A DNA stretch of 64,000 nucleotides from Brachionus manjavacas. Lineage: Eukaryota > Rotifera > Eurotatoria > Ploima > Brachionidae. The notes beneath the pieces are model-generated. The model saw only the letters and a list, made by a program, of their open reading frames with translations, was not told the origin of the DNA and made no database searches. Shown here one piece after another: positions 32,148-42,683 of this stretch. The first letter of the stretch is position 1, and each line of letters begins with the position of its first letter. The position numbers and the translations under genes are program-made. The stretch spans positions 293,501 to 357,500 of the forward strand of contig JAHQIY010000010.1 in assembly GCA_019054805.1 (NCBI GenBank), read 5' to 3'.

Positions 32148-34695
32148 AATAAAGATCGAATTAGATATGTAACTGTGGATTTCTAATTCACGTAAATTAC
32201 TTAATTTACTGGTCTACCAAAGAAATTAAAAATATTTAAGAAAAATTCAAATTCTAGCCCTACTGTTTTTCATTTATTTTAGTAATTTATGGAAACTAAA
32301 CGCAAATTTAAAAAAAATAAATATTTTCTCATTAAGTTTTAGCTATTTAATGGGTTATTTTAGTATTTTTATTACTATTAGAGTTTCCTCCATGACATCT
32401 AAAGGATATAAGAAGCAATTTTGATTTATTCAATCACTTTTGAGTTGTCATAAGTTGACTAGTTCAGTAGTATTTCACCAAAACTTGACCACCAATAATC
32501 GATATTTCATTACTACTTGTATTATTACAAATTTACTGGAAAAAACCATAACATGATTTTTTTTTCTTTATTTCTTATACTTTTTACAGAAAGACAAGTA
32601 AATTTAGAAATTTGCATGCTTAAGAAGCTAAATTTTACGCATAAAATTAGTTATGATGTCAGAATTGATAACTACCATTTAGAAATGATCTAAATTGAAG
32701 CGAGATTATGCTAAATGCTTAATAAAAATGATTTCAAAATAATGTTTAGCTCAAAAATCAAAATAATTTAAAAAAATAAATTTCAAAAAAAAATTTCAAT
32801 TACGAAATGCTTTTTGAAGAGGGGAGTTAAAATTTTAAAAAATTTAAATCTGAAATTGGGAGCATTTTTTTTGAAACAGAGCAAATTTTCAAAAACAATT
32901 TTTAACTGAAAATAAAGATTTTTGGATTTAATAAAATTTTTGACAAGAATTTGATTTTTTAAAGCTTTGATTTTTCAAAAGTGCTCAAAAAAAGGCTCCT
33001 AATTTCACAGTATTTAACTTAACTTGTTTTTATTTCGAAAAAAAAAATCGAAAAAAAATTTTGAATTTTTTTAATGTTCCATAAATAAAATTAGGCATTG
33101 ATAACATATTTCGCTAGAATTTTTTTAAGGAAACGGTGTAAATTAGTGAAAATAGGACTAAAAAATGGAAAATAATTGATTGATTTGTCTCTTACTACAT
33201 TAACTCCTTCTACTATTTTGATGAGTCAAAAACATGGGGCGAATGTGGTGAACCTTTTTTTTAAAACTAAGTCAGTCTCTAGATTGAGTGTATTAAAAAA
33301 TCTTATGAAAGCTCGTATATGTTTTTCGTCAAAAATTTACTCAATATTAATTTTAATTTAAATTAATAAAAAAATATGTTTTTGAAACTTTTCCTTTTTG
33401 ACGCTTTCCTAAGAGGTTTAAATAAATTGATAAAAAATAAAAACAGATTTTTTATTGCAAAATGAAAAGCTGTTAATTTTATAACACTATGAATTCTATT
33501 TATAAAATTTTACTGTGAAACAAAATTTTAATAAGCAACAAGAGCTATCTTTCTTTATTAATGCTATAAAAAAAGCTTTTATCAAAAATTTCAAACAATA
33601 TTTTTCTCTTAACATTATTTTTTTTATTTTTTTCTTATAAACCATTAAATTGCAGTTAAAAAATCAAAAACCCTTGAGACCCTTAAACACTAAAATCAGT
33701 TTTTCCAATAGTCTAAAACATTCATTTAAAAATTTCATTTGATAAATCTTATTTGATGTATCCTCAAGACAACTTAAAAAAAAAAACCCAAAAAGTTTTT
33801 TTTTAAAGTATTTAACTAGGACTTAAAAGACGCATATTTACAAAAATAATAATGATCAAGAAAATATTTTTTTTTACTTTCAAGTACGGGCTAAAACGAA
33901 AACCTAAGATGATAAGGATGATTTAAAAAAAAATTAAAACTTGTTATTCAAACGAAATTAAGTTTTATTCAAAAATATACTTCAATTTAAGAAAAAAATA
34001 GGTTTTATCGTTTAAATTCGAAATATCCTGAAACTTGTCTTTTTTAAAGAAAAAAAAATTTAAACTTTCAAATTTAAAATAAATGTTCCAAACGCTGCTT
34101 AGAACTTTAGATATCGTAGCCCCATATTGTTTTAATTTCATGTCAAAATTAATCATAAAATAATCTCTAATTATTCCTAAATAAATATCAAATTTTTTCA
34201 ACTTGATTAAAAATAGTTATCTAAAAAAACTAAAAGTAAAATTTACTTTCTAAGATTTGATCCAATTTCGGAGATGGATTTAATAATCTATCAAGCCGTA
34301 CTTAACACAAACAAATAATTAGTAAAAATAGAGTATTGAACGAGGCGCAAAAACATTTTTATAATCAATATTTAGGCCATCATAACAAACAAGCTTTTCA
34401 AATTAATCTATTGATATTTTAGCTTAAAAAGCTTGCCTAAATGAATTTAAAAAATGCAATCCATAATCATAATATTTATGAAATTTAATCTGTACTAGAA
34501 AAAATGTTTTAGCTGCTTTTTTAAAAGCAAACAAAAAATACAAAAAATAAAACAAGTCAAGAGAATTTAATTTTAAAATTGTCAAAATTTAACCAAGAGA
34601 ATAAATTTGAAATTTTTGCTTTTGACAGAAACGAAACTTCGTTTGTTTTTTTCAGTGGCAAAAAAAAACAAAATTACATCACACTCATATTTACA
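32148..34695. other. AT-rich intergenic region, nothing recognised
   Basis: About 2.5 kb between LINE copy 3 and the CWC25 stop. No conserved protein in either strand, no paired termini and no RNA gene seen. Open frames at 33176-33361 and 33965-34201 are composition-driven. Confidence 0.5.
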
Positions 34696-37600
34696 TTAAT
34701 CTAACGAAGAAGTTGACTTTTGAACCCTATTCACATTCCGTTTTATTCGATCTTCAGTCGAAGAGTATGCTTTATTCATCATTGAGCTTAATTGAACAAA
34801 AAATAAATAGACTTGAAATTTTTTCTGGTGATTTTTATACTTAAACAATAAAGCTGCTTCGGACTGCATTCGCTCACTTTTGCTTTTTTTTTCCAATTCC
34901 TCCTCTTTTTTTTCCTCATATTTAAAATTTTTTGTATTTTTTTCGCGAATCTCTTGTCTCCACTTGGCATTCTGTTCCATTTCTTTTAAACGTCGCTGTT
35001 TTTCCTCTTCGCTAAGTCTTTTTGTTCCGGCACTGTGCGTCACTTCACTCTTTCGAATGTTTTCCAATTTTTTCATCCTATTCTTATACTCAAGTACTTC
35101 AAGGTGATTTTTGGATGTGGAAGATGAGTGCCTGTCCACTCGTTCATCTATTTCTCTGCTTTGCTTTAGACCATATCCACCTCTGCTTCGCTCTCTGCTC
35201 CTTTCACGACTTCTACTTCTTTCTCGGTGCCGTTTTCGTCTCCTATCATCATAACTTTCCTCACTATCCGAATATTTGGACTTTTTATGATTTTTTTTCG
35301 ACTTTTTGCTCCTTTTTTTATCTTTTCTTCTCCTGTAATCCGAGTCCGAATTACTCGATTCACTACTTGATCTTTTTTTTGAAGATTTTGAAAGCTTTTA
35401 AATATTATTTTAAATTTTTTTTCAAATTAATTTTGCCTTCTTTATTAAAATGACAAATATTCTTGCAAATTAAAGTTGCATGCCTAATAACCAAACTCAA
35501 TTCAGTGTTTTATTCAAAATATTAAGTTTATTATCAAAATAAATAAGCTAAAAAATTTTATTTTTAAGTTGTAACTTATTAAGTGTTGAAAATTTATTTA
35601 AGAATCTTATAATTTTCTTGTAGAATCTTAAGAATGCTTAAGTTGCTATGATTTTTTAGGAAAATCTTATTGAATCTTATTTAAAAAAAATAAATTTATC
35701 CGATCTTAAATAATAAACTTTAAAAAAAATCTTTTAAGATCTTATATCAACAATCGTAAAGAAATTATTTAATAATTTTTAGAAAGTTATCGAAAATCTA
35801 AGCTCACCTTAATTAGCTTATAATACAAAACAGATATGAAAAATTTTTTCATTTAAGTTAATGCCAAGTTTCAATTTATTAGGTCAAAAATAAAATGCAT
35901 TTTTTAATGTAATTTAAAAATTTATTAGCCAAATATTCCAACTCTTTCGTAAATAAAAATGACTATCATTTTTTAAAAGAAAATAAAAAATTTTTACTAC
36001 CATTATAACGGAAAATAAATTCTGAAAATTCTTATTTTTAGAAATTTTTATGAAAAATAAGTGTGAAAAAGTGGAATAGTGGTCGTTCTTTCCTTAATAC
36101 GATTTAAACTTTTGAAAGCGTAAAAGAATCAAAAATCAATGAAATTTAAATGTAAGATTTTCTATGATAAATAATATTTAAAAAGAATGTAACTATTTCA
36201 TTAATATTTGAAAAGCCAGTTTTAAAATGCTTTTTGGATATTTTTTACTTTTAAATATTAGATTTGAATTTGTAATTTTGAATATATTTAATTATATAAT
36301 ATAAATAACATCAATTTAAATGAAATTTTTTAAAAAAATGAATATTATCAACACTTTTCACTTATTAATTAACACTTATTAATTCTTAATTTCATAATCC
36401 TAGTTACGATTTGGATAGAATTCTTTTGGTGAATACTTGGGAGATCCTGTTTAAGATCTTATCAAGAATTTTAACATTGACATACTTTCACATTAGGTTA
36501 AAAAAAGATGGTTTCCTTCTGTAATATGTGAATTTTGATACAAATATTCCTATACAAAATTTTAAATCTTGATTAAAGAATGGGTTTTTGGTTATTTATT
36601 TTTTTGTAAGTGTTTCATTTAGCCTTTAAGCTTAAAGAAAAATTTAAAATAAATTGATAATTTTTTTTACCAAATTGTATTTTAACTTAAGAAAAAAAAT
36701 TAAAATGTAATTCTTCATCAATTAGATTTTCTAAATTTTTGATTTTTTTAATTTACATTTCATTTAAACAAAGACCTTCGAATTCAGAAATATTTGAGTA
36801 TTAAATGGTGCATAAGAATTAAGGACTATTTGGAACGAAGAATTTCTAATTTTGATTTTTTTCTTTTTACTTTGATCAATCTGCTTAATGGTTATTTTCT
36901 AATTAAAATTGCAAAAAATTTCTCGAAAAATTGAAATTTTGTTTGATCATTAATCTTGGGGATATTTTCTTATTTGAACTAATTTCTTTTTTTTTTCACC
37001 AAAAAAAATTCATTTATATAAAAAATCACCTCATGTATAAAATTAATTCATTCAAATAAAATATTTTTTTGAATCTATAAACTCTCTTTTTTTTAAATAA
37101 TAGAATATCTTTTGGTGAAAAAGAAGGTTGCCAAAATGAAACAATCGATGAATCTTTTGCATTCTATATTTTTGAAACGAAATGATAGAATGCGAATCAA
37201 CAAATTGCCATTGTTACAGAACTCAATTTGATTTCAACCAGTATTTCACTTTGAATAATAGTATCAAAAAAGTTAAGCTAAATAAAGCTGAATGTCAATT
37301 TAGTAAGTGTACTTGTAAAGCTTATTTTAAGGATTATTTGTGTGAGCATATTGCTGCTTTAGATTAAAAACAATTTTTTATACGTTTAGTGATTTTTTAT
37401 ATTAAAAAAAACAATCTCTACAATAAATGATTTTTTATAACACAAGAATAATTTTTAAATTAAAGAATATTTTTGGTGAAAAAAAAAGGTTGCCATTAAT
37501 ATAACCTGTATCAATTGAAATTAATTTTTTAATTAGTTGAATTTAGTGAAAAATATTTTGTTTCATGCTGTTTAACCATCATATTTTTAAAGTTCAATTT

Positions 37601-40018
37601 TGACAACTTTAATGAATGAAAAATAATTTTAATTTTTGGAAGGTATGTACGAAAATTTACAATGTCAAACTTCATTTGTAGATGTAATGAACCATAATAA
37701 ACAATATGTAAAATATTCTTGTAAATTTAATGATATTTTGATGACATTTTTATTATATCGTGAATTCTTGCAATTTACCCCGGGGTTCTGGTTTATTAAT
37801 AGCCATAAGCTACAATCTCAGTTTTTTTCTATTTCATTTTCAGTTTAAACCCCCGGGTTAAAAAAGAAATTTAAAAACAAACCCTATAATTATCAAATAT
37901 AATTTCCATTTTAATCCCTGTCTGCTTTTTTTTTTATTTATCAATAGTCTCATGCAGAGTTGCCTTCCAAAGTCAAATCCTGACTTTGACTTAAACTTGT
38001 GACTTAAAAGCAAGTCTGGTCTCATGGGATAAAAAAATTTGAAAATAATATACACTCATTAGCTTATATTGAGTAATTTTTTATTCATGTTTTATTTTCT
38101 CATGCCAAACGAAAGAAGAGTTTGAATAAGATTTTTTTTTTTACAATAAATGTTTTAAATGGAATTGACAATAATCATTTTCATTACCTAAGCGGAGTCT
38201 AGCATCACCGATTTTTATGAATTTTTTTATTAGTCATCTTGATAAAATTAATAATTTTGATATTAACACGAGTTTCTAAAAATTTTAATTGATTAAAAAA
38301 AATTTTTTTTATTTCAGAAATTAAAAAAAGAAAGAATTTTCTATATCTGACGGTCAGTATAAGATAATTATTACAAGTAGTGGAATAAATTTTATTTTAA
38401 CTGTATTATTGAGTGCATTTCCTCTGAATTATGGTTTATTTTGAGTATCAGTGACATATCATAACTGAAAACATGTTGGTTTAGACTTCATTTAGCCCCT
38501 TAATTAACTCTTTGAACACAATAAAAAGCGTTTAAATCTCAGAATTATTGTAAAAACTTAATTAGAATTCATTTTTCCCAAATTTAGACCAAAAATATAG
38601 AGTAATGAAATGATATGTGTTCTAATGGCTAAAGCTAAAATTACGTAATTTTACGTTAATTTAAACTCAAAAAGGAAACCAAAAGATATTTTTTTTCGCT
38701 TTTAAATAAAATTAGAAAAAAAATGAGTAATTTATAATTTCACTTTTCAAAACATCAAAACGTTTTACCAAATTTTACGTAAAATTACCTAAGGAATTTT
38801 TTTGTTGGGGTATAAAATATTTTCCTATTTCTTTAAATTCAATTTTAATTTTAATTATTTTTGTTTTTTTATTAATGGTCCTTTTTAATTGCTATTTCGA
38901 TTCCCTTACTGATTTTTTTATAAAAAGATTAGGTACCTAGTTAACACCGTAATCCTATCATAAACATTTAAGAAAGGATTACGATAAAATAAATCGATTA
39001 TAGAAAAATGTTTAAAAAAAATAAAAAACAAAATTAATTAAAATTGAAATAAAAGAGATAAGAAACTATTTTAAAACCAAACAAAAAAAAATACTTAAGG
39101 TAATTTTATAGAATATTTGGATTTTTTTTTGTTTTGAAAAGTAAAATTATAAATGAATCAATTTTTTTTTAAATTTTTATCAAAAGCGAAAAATATTTTC
39201 TTTTTAGGTTCTTTTGGATTTAAAAAATTTTAATGTAAAAATTTGTAAATTTTCACAAATTTACATTATAACTACTTATCATTACTGTAGAAAACTAAAA
39301 ATTTATTTATCTCTTAGTTTAAAATAGAATCTTAAATGTTTAAGTAAAAGATTCGAAAAAAAAACATCATAACTATTTTGTTTAAGGATTTAAACTTGCA
39401 ATAATTATATAATTTTTTTTAATTTTTTTTAACTTCACGGTTTATTTAAAATAAAGAAGGCAACTTTCAAAATTTTAAAAAAAAATAAATTTACAACTCA
39501 CCATTTGTTCGATTTGCTTCATTTTTAAAGGATTTTCTAGGATTTTTTTTTTAGCCTGTATCTCTTGTTTTCTATTGTGACCAAAAATTAGAAATTAAAA
39601 ATTAAAAGCAAACTTTACTTTATCTCGAATAAAGGGTCCTCTCGAATTTTGTTTTCCATATCGATTGTACTAGCTTGAAATTGAGGCTGCTGGGCTAAAA
39701 ATTCTTCTAAATTAAAATCAAAGTAAAAAAAGTAAAATGGTTTACATTCATCTTGCTCTTTTTCAATCAATAATTTATTTATTGGCTTGCCAAGGAGATA
39801 GGCATCGCGGTCTATCTTATTACCAGAGTATAGCCATTCCATTTTTTTGCTAAAAAAAATAGTTAAATTTTTGCTTTATTAAATCAAAAATATTTGTCAA
39901 AAAGCAAACGCACTCGGACTCTTGCTTGATTTCGGACTGTAGCCGAGCTATTTTGGACCGCTCGGCCGGATCGATTGTTTGCATTTTTTTTGACATACTT
40001 CTCAAATACGAATTAGAT
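34696..40018 (-). CDS. CWC25: Pre-mRNA-splicing factor CWC25 (first exon not found)
   Basis: Known family role: step-one spliceosome factor recruited to the activated spliceosome before the first transesterification. Exons seen: 40018-39914, 39849-39619, 39571-39502, 35394-34696; GT-AG, one frame. Key matches: KKMEWLYSGNKIDRDAYLLG then KPINKLL, ENKIREDPLFEIKKQE, KKKILENPLKMKQIEQM, an SR/KR-rich low-complexity part (~35150-35390), then KRLSEEEKQRRLKEMEQNAK followed by WR, and the C-terminal EDRIKRNVNRVQKSTSSLD. The usual N-terminus (a GGGDLN-KKSWHP-type start) is missing; the first exon seen needs two bases from an upstream exon, which I could not find up to 42.7 kb. The residues before EWLY are only weakly conserved. 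A 4.1-kb intron (35395-39501) holds transposon remnants. A hydrophobic FQVYLFFVQLSS stretch near 34800 is odd. Confidence 0.88.
37108..37370 (+). pseudogene. SWIM zinc-finger fragment inside the CWC25 intron
   Basis: The frame from 37182 encodes 61 residues ending in CQFSKCTCKAYFKDYLCEHI and AALD. CTC...CEH is a complete CxCx(n)CxH SWIM finger, and the upstream FNQYFTLNNSIKKVKL resembles the usual lead-in. It lies on the strand opposite CWC25. It is probably the C-terminal end of a MULE-type transposase and is better preserved than the relics at 4.5 and 19.2 kb. A near-copy of the upstream motif TTTTGGTGAAAAAGAAGGTT recurs at 37467. Confidence 0.55.
37776..37862. repeat. Short inverted repeat with CCCCGGGG-type ends
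   Basis: TTTACCCCGGGGTT on the left and AACCCCCGGGTTAAA on the right frame about 60 bp. The C/G runs stand out strongly from the AT background. Possibly a tiny MITE; located in the CWC25 intron. Confidence 0.4.
37955..38020. mobile_element. AAGTC-rich hAT-like element end
   Basis: CAAAGTCAAATCCTGACTTT followed by GACTTAAACTTGTGACTTAA and AAGCAAGTCTGG. It matches the right end of the element at 7752-8006 and the decayed one at 11120-11355. Only one end is visible here. Confidence 0.45.
38641..39262. mobile_element. Foldback element, about 620 bp
   Basis: Almost the whole segment is one long imperfect palindrome. Left start TTACGTAATTTTACGTTAAT; ordered blocks CCAAAAGATATTTTTTTTCG, TATAATTTCACTTTTCAAAA and AATTACCTAAGG pair with reverse-complement blocks from 39262 back to about 39085. 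The pairing continues inward to a central hairpin CGTAATCCT / AGGATTACG at about 38950-38993. No coding sequence. In the CWC25 intron. Confidence 0.7.
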
Positions 40019-42683
40019 CTTTGAAAGATACAAGTGATTTAGAAATTAAATTATTATAAAAATTCTTATTAAATATTTATTTCAGAGAGAATAATTATAG
40101 TCTTTTTATTTTTAAATGAAATGAAATCTAGGCCGATTCATGTACTGTGATAAACATGAGAGTTTTTTGAGGTAATGTCGTATATTGCAAATATCTATTT
40201 GATACAAATTGCAAAAAATATTTTTTATTTCCATATTTTTTAGCTCTTCTAGCTTTACATTTGCTTAGCTTAAATTTTCTTATGGAACTTTTTTAAATTT
40301 AAAAGAAATAAAAAATTGTTTTATTAAATTATTATTTTCTTTGTTTTTGTGGAGGAGCTTAATCTCGATACAGTTTTACAAACAAAAAAATAAATAAAAA
40401 TTAAGCTTAACTGTGGAATACCACAAATTCAATGAAAGAAAGTTTCTTGAAACTTATAAGGTATTTTTTTTATTTTTTGCTAATTTTTTGTTCTAAAATA
40501 AGTGGAAGTAAGAATAAGTAAAAATAAGTCCAATTCACCTTCATAAAATTGTTCACAAAGTCTAGATAAAAAGAAAATGGTTTTACTTTTTAGTAAATTA
40601 TTTTCTATTTTAGATTCTGAATCAATTATTTATATCATACTGATTCCTTCAATTCTATTCTAATCTAAATGTTTTGATGAGCATTTTTTAAAATTTTTTA
40701 ACATATTTATTTTTATGCGTTGTTATTTTAGTTTCACTTTATTTGTTTTTTTTATCTTCACTTTTAAAGAAAAATGACAATAAAGCACGTTTGTGAACCG
40801 AAGAAAAGAAAAAGAATTCACTACTTAAATTTGTTTTGATTAACATTTTAATAAAATATGTCAATGAAAAAAAGCAATCTTAATTTTTTACCTTCTCTTT
40901 TTTTTTAAGAGCTAAATATTTCAACATACCTGTAGGCTTGAACTTGAATTTAAAAAAAATAAAATATTGATATTGAAAAAAGTATCTGCAAAAATTGACC
41001 TATTTAGTTTGATAGAAATTTTTTTTAAGAAAACACTAGTTATTTTAGTAAAGTATATAAAATTTTGACAAAAAAAAATATTTGCAAAAAGATTTATCAT
41101 AAAATTGATTAATTTTTAGCATTTTGATTAAAAAAAAATTAGTTGTCTTTGGATTGAAATTTCTATGATATATTTATTTACATAACTGTTTAAAACGTAA
41201 ATGCTTGGATTAAAATTTAAAATTTTAATTTAGAAAAAATAAGGTCTTTTGACTATTTTCTTTACAAAAATATCTAGAAACTAATTTACATCTTTTTATA
41301 TTCTATAAGACTTATCAAGTCGGTAGTCTCCTTCAAACTTGAATAAATTTCTATCAATTTTCATTTTCAAAAGTTGTTAATCTATTTAATACTCATCAAC
41401 CTCAAAATTTAAAAAATAAAGTTTCATGTTAAAAAATTTATAAAAAAGTTAAGGTTCAAAGAAGAAAATAATGACAAAATTTTCAACGAATTCCCCTGAA
41501 TAAGAAAAAATTGGTTTAATTTTGTTTAATTAATTTTAAAAAAAGAATTTGAAATTAATTGGATTTTAGGTTATTCAAACAAAGCTTAATAGAGAATCGT
41601 TTCCCGTGACGGACATAAAAGTGACGCTTACGATACAACTTGATCCGATCAACACGTTTTAATATAGAGTCGAGATTTAAAATGGTGGATTTCAACAAAC
41701 GCTTTCGATCATTTTAAAATGCTTTTATTTTTCTTTGAATTTAAATCAAAATGTTTTTTTAAATCTTAATTAACTTGCTTAATTTTATTTAAATTCGAAA
41801 AAAAATAATCTTTATTTTTCCTTTGAAAGCTGCTTCGAGCTTTCGAAACTTTTAAAAAAAGAAAAAATTTAAAATAAAAATAATTAAGACAAGGGAAGAG
41901 CATTTAAATGATAATTTTTATTTAAAAGTTAATATTTTTTACTTTCTTTCAATTTCAATATTATTATTAAGTTAGTTTTTTTTTCTCTTTTATTTTTAAA
42001 TTCTACGATTTCGTCAATCCAGTCAACGTTGTATGCTTATCTTTGGTACCCGTTTTTTCCCCTATTTGTCTTTTTTTTCCAATTTCCAAGTTTATTTTCT
42101 GTTAGAAAGATTTAGCGGTATTGTGAGTAGTAAAAGAAACCAGTATTTAAATTCTGTTTGTAAAACTCTTTTAAAACTAAATATCGATCTGATTCAAAAG
42201 ATTTTGTTTAATTTATTTTAATATTTTTAACTTCTCTTAATAATTAAATAATTAGCTTATTAAAAAATAAAATTATATTTCATAAATTGAAATTTTTTAG
42301 AATAAAACTTATTTTTTTTTATATTTAGTAAATTTATTTTTTTTTAAATAAAAAATTGTTTTGTCAGCTTTGACACTTGGTAAAATCAAATATTCAAGTG
42401 AAAGATCAAAGTATAATACATTTGCTTTAGACAGTGAACCTTCTTGTATGTCCTGTGCGAGATTATATATTTTTAGCACATTTCTAATTAAGTTGTTGGT
42501 TCATTCGGCTTTAGACAGGTAACTATGATATATGTCTAGTTGACAAAAAAATTACTATTTTACTATTTTAATATTTTAGAAAAATTCTCAAAAAAATCAT
42601 TTTTACTATTATGCTATTTTACTATTTAAGAAATTAGCAAAATAGTAAAAATTTATTTTAATATAAGTGAGGCAAATTTTTAT
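40019..42683. other. AT-rich region upstream of CWC25
   Basis: Should contain the missing first exon and promoter of CWC25, but I could not recognise a KSWHP-type coding segment on the minus strand. A slightly GC-richer patch at 41590-41680 has no recognisable protein. Near 42560-42650 there are repeated TTTTACTATTTTACTATTTT words. Confidence 0.4.

Noticed and set aside
33176-34201. Two open frames in the region upstream of LINE copy 3 and downstream of CWC25
   Set aside because: Low-complexity translations dominated by K, F, I, L and N, with no conserved motif.
34790-34830. Possible 26-nt GT...AG micro-intron in the last CWC25 exon, around the hydrophobic FQVYLFFVQLSS stretch
   Set aside because: Too short for spliceosomal removal and its length is not a multiple of three, so excision would break the frame that continues to the conserved C-terminus.
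34880-35453. Plus-strand open frames of 75 and 143 aa
   Set aside because: Antisense shadows of the charged, repetitive CWC25 last exon.
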